Source: CAVSIP01 sp963728075
GTDB taxonomy: Bacteria > Actinomycetota > Actinomycetes > JAFAQI01 > DASSKL01
Direction of reading: 5' to 3'
Assembly (NCBI GenBank): GCA_963728075.1
Contig: CAVSIP010000001.1
Coordinates: 801,955-865,954, forward strand
Length of the DNA: 64,000 nt
Below, one piece after another: positions 36,467 to 47,591 of this stretch; positions within the stretch are counted from its first letter, which is position 1; every line of letters starts with the position of its first letter. Position numbers and translations under genes: made by a program. The notes below the pieces were generated by a model that saw only the letters and a program-made list of their open reading frames with translations, did not search any database and was not told the origin of the DNA.

Positions 36467-36510
36467 GCCTTCCCCCGCTCTCGCACCGGCCGCGCGCAAG
36501 CACTGGCGTG

Positions 36511-36610
36511 AGATCTGGGCGGCGTACGGCGCGTCACCCAGCGTTGGCGCCAACGCCCGGAGGGGGGCGAGGAGGGGGGCGAGGAGGGCGGCGAGGAGGG
36601 GGGCTGGGGC
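36511..36610 (+). repeat. Dispersed palindromic repeat, copy 1
   Basis: Core AGATCTGGGCGGCGTACGGC leads to the perfect 16-base palindrome GCGTTGGCGCCAACGC (36541-36556) and a long G-rich tail of repeated GAGG and GGGGGGCGA units up to about 36610. The same core, palindrome and tail occur at 49908-50006 (inverted) and 50970-51085. It lies in the gap between aspS and the GNAT gene. The left arm is degenerate here. The tail could fold as a G-quadruplex. Confidence 0.85.
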
Positions 36611-36623
36611 TGGATCGCGAGCG

Positions 36624-38381
36624 TCACGGACGCTCCTCGTCCGGGCGGACGTCGATCCCGGCCTCCTTGCGCTGCAGCTCGGTGATGGGGGTGGGGGCGC
36701 CGGTGAGCGGGTCGCCGCCGCTCGCCGCCTTGGGGAAGGCCATCACCTCGCGGATCGCGTCGGTGCCGACCAGGGTGGCCGCGAGCCGGTCGAGACCGAA
36801 CGCGATCCCGCCGTGTGGCGGCGGCCCGTACTTGAACGCCTCGAGCAGGAAGCCGAACTTGCTCTCCGCCTCCTCACGGGTCAGCCCGATGGTGTCGAAC
36901 ACTCGCTGCTGCATCTCACCGCGGTGGATACGGATCGACCCACCACCCAGCTCCATGCCGTTGCCGACCACGTCGTACGCGCGCGCCAGCGCGTGCTCCG
37001 GGTCCTCGTGGAAGCGGTCCGCCCACTCCTCGGTGGGTGCGGTGAACGGGTGGTGGACGGCCGTCCAGCCGCCCACGTCGGTCGGCTCGAACATCGGCGC
37101 GTCGACGACCCAGAGGAACTCCCAGCGGGACTCGTCGACGAGGGCGCGCTCGCGCGCCACCGCGTTGCGCAGCGCCCCGAGCAGCTCCAGCGCCTCGCGC
37201 CGCGGGCCGGCTGCGAACAGGATCGCGTCGCCCGGCGAGGCCCCGGCTGCCTCCGGGAGGGCCTTGAGCCGGTCCTCCTCGAGCCGCGAGATCGACCCAC
37301 GCAGCTCGCCGTCGGCACCGACGAGCAGGTACGCGATGCCCTTGGCGCCGCGCGACCGGGCCCACTCCTGCCAGCCGTCGAGCTCCTTGCGGGTGTACGC
37401 GGCGCCGCCCGGCACGACGACCGCGCCGACGTGCTCGGCCTGGAAGACGCGGAACTCGGTGCCGGCCATGTGCTCGGTCAGGTCCACGAGCTCGAGGTCG
37501 AAGCGCAGGTCCGGCTTGTCGGAGCCGTACCTGCGCATCGCCTCGTGCCACGTCATCCGCCGGAACGGGGTCGGCAGCTCGACGCCGAGAACCTCCCGCC
37601 ACAGCGTGCTGATGAGCTCCTCGGTCAGGGTGTAGACGTCCTCCTCGTCGAGGAAGCTCATCTCGATGTCCAGCTGGGTGAACTCCGGCGTCCGGTCGGC
37701 GCGGAAGTCCTCGTCGCGGAAGCAGCGCGCGATCTGGTAGTAGCGCTCCAGCCCGGCGACCATGAGCAGCTGCTTGAACAGCTGGGGCGACTGCGGCAGC
37801 GCGTACCAGTGGCCCGGCTGCAGCCGTACGGGGACGAGGAAGTCCCGCGCCCCTTCCGGCGTCGACCGGGTGAGGTACGGCGTCTCCACGTCGACGAACG
37901 CGTGCGCCTCCATCACCCGCCGGATGATCGAGACGATCTGGGCACGCGTACGCAGGCCGCGCGCCGGCCCGGTGCGGCGCAGGTCGAGGTATCGGTAGCG
38001 CCAGCGGGTGCTCTCGGCGACGCCGCTGTCGATCGCGTCGCTGCCCTCGATCGGGAACGGCGGTGTCTCGCTGGCCGAGAGCACCTCCACGCCGGAGGCG
38101 TTCACCTCGACCTGACCGGTCGGCAGGTCAGGGTTGTCGTTCCCCGGCGGTCGCTCGGCGACGGTGCCGCGGACCAGGACGCAGTACTCCGCACGCAGTG
38201 CGTGTGCCTGCGCGGCCGCCTCCCCCTCGCGGAAGACAACCTGGACCACGCCGCTGGCGTCCCGCAGGTCCACGAAGGTGACGCCGCCGTGGTCACGGCG
38301 CCGGGCCACCCACCCGGCGAGCGCCACCTGCTGGCCGGCGTGGTCGCGCCGCAGCGCGCCGGCGTCGTGGGTGCGGATCAC
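36624..38381 (-). CDS. aspS: Aspartyl-tRNA synthetase, probably non-discriminating
   Basis: A 585-residue bacterial-type AspRS: N-terminal OB-fold anticodon domain with WVARRRDHGGVTFVDLRD, class II motif 2 FRDEDFRADRTPEFTQLD, GAD insertion domain, and motif 3 GIAFGLDRLAATLVG. The His in RRDHGG (Leu in E. coli RRDLGG) is the residue tied to charging of both tRNA-Asp and tRNA-Asn, so Asn-tRNA may be made by GatCAB. The GTG start overlaps the hisS stop by four bases. Confidence 0.96.
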   Translation of the reverse strand: MIRTHDAGALRRDHAGQQVALAGWVARRRDHGGVTFVDLRDASGVVQVVFREGEAAAQAHALRAEYCVLVRGTVAERPPGNDNPDLPTGQVEVNASGVEVLSASETPPFPIEGSDAIDSGVAESTRWRYRYLDLRRTGPARGLRTRAQIVSIIRRVMEAHAFVDVETPYLTRSTPEGARDFLVPVRLQPGHWYALPQSPQLFKQLLMVAGLERYYQIARCFRDEDFRADRTPEFTQLDIEMSFLDEEDVYTLTEELISTLWREVLGVELPTPFRRMTWHEAMRRYGSDKPDLRFDLELVDLTEHMAGTEFRVFQAEHVGAVVVPGGAAYTRKELDGWQEWARSRGAKGIAYLLVGADGELRGSISRLEEDRLKALPEAAGASPGDAILFAAGPRREALELLGALRNAVARERALVDESRWEFLWVVDAPMFEPTDVGGWTAVHHPFTAPTEEWADRFHEDPEHALARAYDVVGNGMELGGGSIRIHRGEMQQRVFDTIGLTREEAESKFGFLLEAFKYGPPPHGGIAFGLDRLAATLVGTDAIREVMAFPKAASGGDPLTGAPTPITELQRKEAGIDVRPDEERP

Positions 38382-39631
38382 GAGAGCATCTCCTTGAGCG
38401 TACGGACGACGTCGGCCAGGGCCACCGCGGTCTGTTCCCCGGTGGCGAGCTCTTTCACCTGGGCCACGCCGGCCTCCAGGTCACGCTCGCCGACGACGAG
38501 GGCGAACCGGGCACCGGAACGGTCGGCCGCCTTCATCGAGTTCTTCAGCCCCTTGCTGCCGAACACGTGGTCGGCGGCGATCCCCTCCCGACGCAGCTGC
38601 GCCACCAGCGTCACGACCCTGCGGGCCGCCGAGGCGCCCATCGGCACGCCGAACACCTCACAGGGCGCCGAGCCGGACGGCACGACGTCCTCGGCCTCGC
38701 AGGCGAGCAGGGTCCGGTCGACACCGAGTGCGAAACCCACCCCGGGCAGCGGCGGTCCGTCGATGCTCTCCGACAGCCCGTCGTAGCGTCCGCCCGCGCA
38801 GATCGTGGCCTGCGCGCCGAGCCGGCGGTGGACGAACTCGAACACCGTCCGGGTGTAGTAGTCCAGCCCCCGGACCAGCCGTGCGTTGTCGACCCAGGTG
38901 ATGCCGAGCGCGGACAGCAGCTCCTGCACGGTGGCGTGGTGGGCGCGACAGTCGTCGCAGAGGTGGTCGACCATGACCGGGGCTTCGTCGAGCTGCTCGC
39001 GCACCTCCGGCCGCTTGTCGTCGAGCACGCGCAGCGGGTTGAGCTCCGCCCGCCGCCGGGTGTCCTCGTCGAGCGCCAGCGTCGTGAGGAACTGCTGGAG
39101 CGCCTCGCGGTAGGTCGGGCGGCACACGGCACAGCCCAGCGAGTTCAGCTGCAGCTCCACGTCGGTCAGACCGAGCGCGGCGTACGCGTCCCAGGTCACC
39201 GCGATCGACTCCACGTCGGCCGCCGGGTCCTCCGTGCCGAGTGCCTCGACGCCGATCTGCGCGAACTGGCGGAACCGGCCGGCCTGCGGCGCCTCCGCGC
39301 GGAACATGGGACCGGCGTACCAGACCTTCACGGGCAGCGCCCCGTGGTGCAGGCCGTGCTCGAGCACCGCCCGCAGCGCCCCCGCGGTCCCCTCGGGGCG
39401 CAGCGTCAGTGAGCGGCCGCCGCGGTCTGCGAACGTGTACATCTCCTTGGTGACGACGTCGGTCGACGCGCCCACGCCGCGAACGAACAGCTCGGTGTGC
39501 TCGAAGACCGGCAGCTCGACGTAGCCGTACCCGGCCCGCCGGGCGACGTCGGCGACCGTGTCGCGTACGGCCAGCCACGCTTCGCTGCGGGGCGGGACGT
39601 ACTCCGCGATCCCCTTCGGTGCGGTGAACAT
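38378..39631 (-). CDS. hisS: Histidyl-tRNA synthetase
   Basis: A 417-residue class II synthetase: TLRPEGTAGALRAVLEHGL, YAGPMFRAEAPQAGRFRQF (motif 2), the HisA motif LVRGLDYYTRTVFEFVHR, GGRYDGL, GVGFALGVDRTLL (motif 3) and a C-terminal anticodon domain. It abuts the metallo-beta-lactamase-fold gene (TAG next to ATG) and overlaps aspS. Confidence 0.96.
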   Translation of the reverse strand: MFTAPKGIAEYVPPRSEAWLAVRDTVADVARRAGYGYVELPVFEHTELFVRGVGASTDVVTKEMYTFADRGGRSLTLRPEGTAGALRAVLEHGLHHGALPVKVWYAGPMFRAEAPQAGRFRQFAQIGVEALGTEDPAADVESIAVTWDAYAALGLTDVELQLNSLGCAVCRPTYREALQQFLTTLALDEDTRRRAELNPLRVLDDKRPEVREQLDEAPVMVDHLCDDCRAHHATVQELLSALGITWVDNARLVRGLDYYTRTVFEFVHRRLGAQATICAGGRYDGLSESIDGPPLPGVGFALGVDRTLLACEAEDVVPSGSAPCEVFGVPMGASAARRVVTLVAQLRREGIAADHVFGSKGLKNSMKAADRSGARFALVVGERDLEAGVAQVKELATGEQTAVALADVVRTLKEMLS

Positions 39632-40321
39632 CTACAGCCCCCGCGTGGGCGGAGCGCTGCTGCCGACTTCGACGAGGTACGGGTTCGTCGTCCTCTCGCG
39701 ACCGATCGTCGTCTCCGGCCCGTGACCGGGCCGCACGATCGTCTCGTCGGGCAGGGGCAGGCAGACCCGGGCGAGCGAGCTGAAGATCTCCTGCGCGCTC
39801 CCGCCAGGGAAGTCCGTCCGGCCGATCGACCCGGCGAAGAGCAGGTCGCCGGAGAAGAACTCACGCCGGTCCTCCTCCACGGTGGTGAACGTGACGGATC
39901 CGGGCGTGTGCCCCGGCGCCGCGTCCACCCGGAACTCCATGCCGGCGAGCCCGAGGACCTCGCCGTCCGTCAGCGTGCGCACGTCGTCCGGCTCGGCCCA
40001 GTCCAGCCGTCCGAACAGCGGCGTCCCGGGGCGCATACCGATCCAGCTCCACGGGTCGGTCAGCTGCGCCCGGTCGTCCGGAGCGATCCACGCCGGGACA
40101 CCCTTGGCGCCGCAGACCGGCAGCACGGCCCACGTGTGGTCGAAGTGCCCGTGGGTGAGCAGCACCGCGACGGGTTGCAGGCGGTGCCGGTCGAGGAGCT
40201 CGTCCAGCTGCCCCTCGGCGCCGATGCCGGGGTCGATGACGACACACTGCTCCCCCGAGGCGGGTGCGACCACCCAGCAGTTGGTCTGCGGAGGCCCCGC
40301 GGGGAACCCGGCGACGAGCAC
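39632..40321 (-). CDS. Metallo-beta-lactamase-fold hydrolase, glyoxalase II-like
   Basis: A 229-residue hydrolase with the zinc motif THGHFDH, plus APGHTPGSV, FSGDLLFAGSIGRTDFPGGS and RPGHGPETTIG, which together make the two-metal site of glyoxalase II-like thioesterases. The substrate is unknown. The gene commonly precedes hisS in actinobacteria. GTG start at 40321, divergent from the PPIase gene 95 bases away. Confidence 0.9.
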   Translation of the reverse strand: MLVAGFPAGPPQTNCWVVAPASGEQCVVIDPGIGAEGQLDELLDRHRLQPVAVLLTHGHFDHTWAVLPVCGAKGVPAWIAPDDRAQLTDPWSWIGMRPGTPLFGRLDWAEPDDVRTLTDGEVLGLAGMEFRVDAAPGHTPGSVTFTTVEEDRREFFSGDLLFAGSIGRTDFPGGSAQEIFSSLARVCLPLPDETIVRPGHGPETTIGRERTTNPYLVEVGSSAPPTRGL

Positions 40322-40416
40322 GTTCGTCCTTCTCCTCGGTAGGCGGCGTGAACCGGGTCGAGCCTAACCGTCCGCCTAGACTGACGCCGATCCAGTTACG
40401 TCCCGGAGGTTCTCCC

Positions 40417-41232
40417 GTGCCGTCCAGCAGCAAGCGTGAACGCGAGGCCGCCCGTCGCCGGTACGAGCGACGGCTCGCGCGCCAGCAAGAGCGTCGCGCG
40501 CGGGCCCGCAAGCGCAACGCGATCATCGCCGCGGCCGTGGTGCTGCTCGCCGGCGGCGGCGCAGCCGCCTGGGCGCTCACCTCGGGAGGGGGCGGAAACG
40601 CGACGGTCGCGCAGGCCGGCTCGACGCCCTCCGCCACGCCGTCGACGACCGCTGCCCCGGCCGGCTGCGCGTACACGAAGTCCAGCGGCGGTCAGGTGAA
40701 GGACGTGGGCACGCCCTCGGCCGCCAACCTCGACCAGCTCAAGGCGTCGACCATGACGATCAAGACGGACCGCGGCACGATCACCGTCGCCCTGAAGACC
40801 GCCCAGGCCCCGTGCACGGTCAACTCCTTCGCCTACCTCGCGTCGAAGAAGTACTTCGACGGCACGAAGTGCCACCGGCTCACGACGCAGGGCATCTTCG
40901 TGCTGCAGTGCGGCGACCCGTCGGCGACCGGCAGCGGCGGCCCGGGCTACCAGTTCCCCGACGAGAACCTCGCCGCGTTCGGCAAGCCCGATGCGAGCGG
41001 GCAGGTCGTCTACCCCAAGGGGACCGTGGCCATGGCCAACGCCGGCCCCGGCACGAACGGCAGCCAGTTCTTCATCGTCTACAAGGACAGCCCGCTCGCG
41101 CCGAACTACACACCGTTCGGCACCGTGACGGCCGGGATGGACATCGTCCAGAAGGTCGCCGACGCGGGCACGGCCAGCGACGGGACCGCACCCAAGCTGC
41201 CGGTGACGATCCAGCAGCTGACCGTCAGCTGA
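40417..41232 (+). CDS. Membrane-anchored cyclophilin-type peptidyl-prolyl isomerase
   Basis: The GTG at 40417 with GGAGG upstream begins a basic coiled cytoplasmic tail (residues 1-34, Arg-rich), one membrane segment (about 35-52), a Ser/Thr/Ala linker, and a cyclophilin domain (about 110-271) with SKKYFDGTKCHRL, FVLQCGDPSATGSGGPGYQF and GTNGSQFFIVY. It should fold proteins outside the membrane. The gene is alone, convergent with rel with an 18-base gap and no clear terminator. Confidence 0.92.
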   Translation: MPSSSKREREAARRRYERRLARQQERRARARKRNAIIAAAVVLLAGGGAAAWALTSGGGGNATVAQAGSTPSATPSTTAAPAGCAYTKSSGGQVKDVGTPSAANLDQLKASTMTIKTDRGTITVALKTAQAPCTVNSFAYLASKKYFDGTKCHRLTTQGIFVLQCGDPSATGSGGPGYQFPDENLAAFGKPDASGQVVYPKGTVAMANAGPGTNGSQFFIVYKDSPLAPNYTPFGTVTAGMDIVQKVADAGTASDGTAPKLPVTIQQLTVS

Positions 41233-41250
41233 TCACCGCGGGGGCCGACC

Positions 41251-43596
<2,346 letters not shown>

Positions 43597-43674
43597 AGGC
43601 CGCTCCTCGCGGGACGTCGTCTCTTCGAGGATAACGGCGCGGCGTTGCCGGACCTTCCCCGTCCGGCACGTCGC

Positions 43675-44232
43675 TCAGACGGTCAGCAGCGCGTGCACGT
43701 CCAGGTCGGGGAGGCGGGCGCGCCCGGACAGGAACGACAGCTCGATGAGGATCGAGCAGCCCACCACCTCGCCGCCGGCCCGCTCGACGAGCTGACGGGC
43801 CGCGGCGGCAGTGCCACCGGTGGCGAGCACGTCGTCGACGACGAGCACCCGGTCGCCCGGCTCGAACGCGTCCTGGTGCACCTCGAGCGTGGCGCTGCCG
43901 TACTCGAGGTCGTAGGCGGCCTCGTACGTGGCCGCCGGCAGCTTGCCCTTCTTGCGTACCGGAACGAAGCCGGCCCCGAAGTGGTACGCCACCGGGGCGG
44001 CCAGGATGAACCCGCGGGCCTCGATGCCGACCACCTTGTCGACGGTGCCGCGCCCGTGATGGCCGACGACGGCGTCGACCGCGCCGGCGAAGGCGACGTG
44101 GTCGGCGAGCAGCGGGCTGATGTCCTTGAACACCACGCCGGGCTCGGGGTAGTCGGGAACGTCCCGGACTCGCGAGAGCAGCAGTGCCGGGAGGTCCAGC
44201 GGGGTCGTGTGCCGCTCCCGGGCCCGCGTCAC
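43675..44232 (-). CDS. apt: Adenine phosphoribosyltransferase
   Basis: A 185-residue type I PRTase with the PRPP motif VLVVDDVLATGGTAAAA, the segment FKDISPLLADHVAF and GIEARGFILAAPVAYHFGAG. It salvages adenine to AMP. GTG start at 44232 overlapping the secF stop (GTGA). The order secD-secF-apt-rel is standard for actinobacteria. Confidence 0.95.
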   Translation of the reverse strand: MTRARERHTTPLDLPALLLSRVRDVPDYPEPGVVFKDISPLLADHVAFAGAVDAVVGHHGRGTVDKVVGIEARGFILAAPVAYHFGAGFVPVRKKGKLPAATYEAAYDLEYGSATLEVHQDAFEPGDRVLVVDDVLATGGTAAAARQLVERAGGEVVGCSILIELSFLSGRARLPDLDVHALLTV

Positions 44233-45347
44233 CGGCGCTTCTTCCCGCTCCGCGCGGCTCGGCTGCGGTTACGTCGCTGCTGGCCGCGGCGCTCGGTCGC
44301 GCCGGGCGCACGCGTGGATAGGTCGCCGCCCCCGGACGTCGCGAGCGCCGCCTCCATACCGCCCCCGGCCGACCCCGGCGCGCCGTCGCGCTCCTCCTTC
44401 GCCTGGCGCGCGGCCACCCGGCGCGCGAGCTGCTGGAACTGCGGCTCGCGCTCCTTCAGGTCGCACAGCAGCGGACTGGCCAGGAAGATCGACGAGTAGC
44501 CACCAGCGGCCAGGCCGATGAGCAGGGCGAGCGAGAGGTCCTCCAGCGACCCGGCGCCCAGCAGGCCCGCACCGATGAACAGCAGGCCCGCGACCGGGAA
44601 CAGCGAGATGAGCGTCGTGTTGATCGAGCGCATCAGCGTCTGGTTGACGGCGAGGTTGGTCGCCTGGCTGAAGGTGATCCGGCTGCCGCCGGCCAGCCCG
44701 GCGGTGTTCTCCCGCACCTTGTCGAAGACGACGACCGTGTCGTAGAGGGAGTAACCGAGCACGGTGAGCAGCGCGATCACGGTCTCGGGGCTGACCTGAA
44801 GCCCGGTGAGCGAGTAGATGCCCGCCGTGACCGTGAGGTCGTGCAGCAGCGCGACCATCGCCGCGAGCGCCATCTTCCACTCGTAGCGCATCGACAGGTA
44901 GAGCATGACCACGATGAGGAACACGACCAGCGCGGTCAGCGCCTTGCGGGTGATCTGGCTTCCCCAGGATGCGCCCACCGTGTCGACGCTGATCGAGTCG
45001 CGCTTGATGTCGAAGCGCTGGACGAGCGCGTCCTGCACCTTGCCGACCTCGGCGTTGGACAGGTCGGGGGTCTCGACCCGGACCCGGCCCTCCCCCACGG
45101 TCTGAGCGACGTCGGCGGTGGTCCCTGCAGCGGTGAACGTGCTGCGAACCTGCGACAGCGAGTGCCCCTGGGCGGGGAAGCTGAACACCGCGCCGCCCTT
45201 GAAGTCGATGCTCGGATTGATCCCGCGCACCGACAGGCTGATGATGCTGATCAGCACGACCAGCCCGGAGATCGCGTACCAGATCCGCCGGCGGCCGATG
45301 AAGTCGATCGACACCTCGCCGCGGTAGAGACGGCCTGCGAGCGACAT
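44229..45347 (-). CDS. secF: SecF, protein-export membrane subunit
   Basis: A 372-residue protein with six membrane segments, the periplasmic-type P1 domain near GINPSIDFKGGAVFSFPAQ, and the transport motif VLGYSLYDTVVVFDKVREN (with the conserved Asp in TM4). The C-terminal tail is long, basic and disordered. Start ATG is directly next to the secD stop. Confidence 0.95.
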   Translation of the reverse strand: MSLAGRLYRGEVSIDFIGRRRIWYAISGLVVLISIISLSVRGINPSIDFKGGAVFSFPAQGHSLSQVRSTFTAAGTTADVAQTVGEGRVRVETPDLSNAEVGKVQDALVQRFDIKRDSISVDTVGASWGSQITRKALTALVVFLIVVMLYLSMRYEWKMALAAMVALLHDLTVTAGIYSLTGLQVSPETVIALLTVLGYSLYDTVVVFDKVRENTAGLAGGSRITFSQATNLAVNQTLMRSINTTLISLFPVAGLLFIGAGLLGAGSLEDLSLALLIGLAAGGYSSIFLASPLLCDLKEREPQFQQLARRVAARQAKEERDGAPGSAGGGMEAALATSGGGDLSTRAPGATERRGQQRRNRSRAARSGKKRR

Positions 45348-47042
45348 CTACGCCTCCTTCCCGGCGGCCGCGGGCGTGTCGCCGGTCGGGCGACGCACGG
45401 TGGGGGCCCGGCCCATCCGGCCGGCGGACAGCCCGGAGAACCGGCTCTCCGGGTGGAACACCTTGGACCGGACGATGAGGCTGAGCATGGGTTTGGTGAA
45501 CAGGAACACGATGAACAGGTCCGCCAGGGTGGACAGCCCGAGGGTGAACGCGAAGCCCCGCACGCCGCCGACGGAAAGCAGGTAGAGGATCACCGCTGCG
45601 AGCAGGGAAACCGTGTCTGCGGACAGGATCGTCCGCCGGGCACGAGGCCACGCGCGTTCGACCGCACTGCGTACGGAGGCACTCCGCCCCTCGCGCACCT
45701 CGTCCTTGATGCGTTCGAAGAACACGACGAAGGAGTCGGCGGTGATGCCGACCGCGACGATGAAACCGGCGATGCCCGCGAGCGTCAGCGTGTAGTTGAT
45801 CGAGGCCCCGAGCAGCGCCACAGCCGCGTACAGCAGGCCGCCGGAGATCCCGAGGCTGGCCACGACGACGAGCCCGAGCGCCCGGTAGTAGAGGAACGAG
45901 TAGAGGATGACCAGCCCGAGACCGATGGCGCCCGCGATGAGGCCCCCGCGCAGCTGGTCGGAGCCCAGCGTGGGCGAGACGGTGGAGACGCTGGACAGCT
46001 CGAACTTCAGCGGCAGCGCGCCGTACTTCAGCACGTTGGCGAGGTCCTGCGCCTCCTGCTGGCTGAAGTTGCCGGTGATCTCGGCACTACCCCCGAGGAT
46101 CGGCGAGATGATCCGGGGCGCGGAGACGACCGTCCCGTCGAGGACGATCGCGACCTGGTTCTCCGGGTTGCCGGACCCGGCCGCGTACGCCTTCTTGGTG
46201 AGCGCCGCCCAGGCGTCGGTGCCCTTGCCGTTGAAGTCGAGGGTCACCTTCCAGCCCTGCGTGTCGAGGACGGCGTTCGCCCCCTTCACCTGCGTACCGA
46301 GCACCTCGGCCGGCGCGAGCAGGTACTTGGCGGTGCCGTCCTGCGAGCAGGCGACGATCTTCTGGTCGGGCTGGTCGAGCGTCGACAGCGCCTCCCGCTG
46401 CTTGGGGTTGGTGCAGTCGACGAGCGAGAAGAGCTGCTCCGGGCTGGCTGCCTTGGGCAGGACGTCGCTGCCACTCGGCGACGCAGACGGCGACGCGCTG
46501 GCACTCGGTGTCGCACTCGGTGTCGCACTGGGCGAGGCGGCCATGAGGGCGTCGCTGAGCGCGCGGGGCTTCGCCGAGCCGGTTGCCGATGGACTCGCGG
46601 ACGGCACGTTCGACGGCGTCGCCGACGGTGTGGCGGACGGCGTCACCGGAGTCGCGGTCGGGCTGCCGGCGGTCACCTGCAGCACCTGCCGGAACCGCAG
46701 CTGGGCGGTCTTGCCCACGCGGTTCACGACCTCGTCGTGACCGGCTCCGGGGACCGCGACGACGATGTGGTCGTTGCCCTGGGTGGTGACCGAGGCCTCT
46801 GCCACACCGACACCGTTGACCCGGCTGCGGATGATCTCGACCGCCTTGTTCAGCGCCGCGGAGGTGACCTTCTTGCCTCCGGGTGCCTGCGCGGTCAGGA
46901 TCGCCTGGGTGCCACCGCGCAGGTCGAGCCCGAGCTGCGGCGTGGTGCTCCCGCTGAAGAACACCCCGGCGTACAGCCCGAACAGCACCAAGGCGACGAA
47001 GGCGATGGCGCGACCGGGACGCGGCGCGTTGCCTGATGCCAC
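45348..47042 (-). CDS. secD: SecD, protein-export membrane subunit, with Ser/Pro/Thr-rich insertion
   Basis: A 564-residue protein with LGLDLRGGTQAILTAQ after the first membrane helix, the P1 domain and five C-terminal membrane segments, including AGFIVAVGITADSFVVFFERI. Residues about 120-195 are an extra low-complexity stretch of repeated SATPS and SASPS units, split by RALSDALMAASP, within the P1 region outside the membrane. GTG start at 47042; 45 bases downstream of yajC. It cooperates with SecF to pull secreted proteins using the proton motive force. Confidence 0.95.
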   Translation of the reverse strand: MASGNAPRPGRAIAFVALVLFGLYAGVFFSGSTTPQLGLDLRGGTQAILTAQAPGGKKVTSAALNKAVEIIRSRVNGVGVAEASVTTQGNDHIVVAVPGAGHDEVVNRVGKTAQLRFRQVLQVTAGSPTATPVTPSATPSATPSNVPSASPSATGSAKPRALSDALMAASPSATPSATPSASASPSASPSGSDVLPKAASPEQLFSLVDCTNPKQREALSTLDQPDQKIVACSQDGTAKYLLAPAEVLGTQVKGANAVLDTQGWKVTLDFNGKGTDAWAALTKKAYAAGSGNPENQVAIVLDGTVVSAPRIISPILGGSAEITGNFSQQEAQDLANVLKYGALPLKFELSSVSTVSPTLGSDQLRGGLIAGAIGLGLVILYSFLYYRALGLVVVASLGISGGLLYAAVALLGASINYTLTLAGIAGFIVAVGITADSFVVFFERIKDEVREGRSASVRSAVERAWPRARRTILSADTVSLLAAVILYLLSVGGVRGFAFTLGLSTLADLFIVFLFTKPMLSLIVRSKVFHPESRFSGLSAGRMGRAPTVRRPTGDTPAAAGKEA

Positions 47043-47087
47043 TGGATCGTCTCTCTTTCACGTGCCGGGCGCGAGGCGCCCTGGCCA

Positions 47088-47471
47088 TCAGGCCCCGGAC
47101 GGCTCCGCCGGGACGTCGGTCGGCTGCTCGTCGTCGTCCTCGACCTCCGGGGTGAGGACGCGGGCGACCACCTGCGGGGCGTACCGGCTGTGCACGCCTG
47201 GCGCCACCTCGAGCACCACCGCGTCGTCCTCGACGGCGGTGACGGTCGCGTAGAGACCGAACGTGGTCTGCACCTCCACACCCGCGACGAGCTGACTCTG
47301 CGTCTCCTGCGCCTTCTTCATCCGGTTGCGCTGCGGCCGGATGATCATGAAGTAGAAGACGCCGATGAGCAGGGCGACGAAGACCAGGCTGGAGTACCCA
47401 CTGCCTGAGCTGCTCTTCGTCGCGGCTACTGGGGCGATCGCGGCCAGCGCCGCTCCACCGGTACCGAGCAC
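47088..47471 (-). CDS. yajC: YajC, preprotein translocase subunit
   Basis: A 127-residue protein with one membrane helix, the conserved FYFMIIRPQRNRMKKAQE motif, a small beta domain and an acidic tail. It belongs with SecDF. GTG start at 47471. The 120-base gap to ruvB holds a 7-base-pair hairpin (47549-47570) that might weakly terminate the ruv operon; no U-tract. Confidence 0.93.
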   Translation of the reverse strand: MLGTGGAALAAIAPVAATKSSSGSGYSSLVFVALLIGVFYFMIIRPQRNRMKKAQETQSQLVAGVEVQTTFGLYATVTAVEDDAVVLEVAPGVHSRYAPQVVARVLTPEVEDDDEQPTDVPAEPSGA

Positions 47472-47591
47472 GGGAATTGCCTCTCACTTGTCCAGGCGGA
47501 GGAGAACGAACCTCTCCCCCGTCGAGCCGCCACGGCTGGCGGTGCGACCTCTCGCGAGTCTAGGCGAGAGCGCCGCCCCGCGGGCCGCCAG

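Noticed and set aside
36557..36610. CRISPR-like or VNTR array in the G-rich tail
   Set aside because: Units are 6-13 bases, irregular and without unique spacers; no cas genes are present.
34286..38786. Two very long plus-strand frames (34286-36511 and 36279-38786)
   Set aside because: Shadows of the GT87-like, GNAT and AspRS genes; no recognisable domain, no good ribosome site.
44841..47036. 731-codon plus-strand frame opposite secF and secD
   Set aside because: Antisense shadow of SecDF; Arg/Glu/His-rich and without membrane segments.
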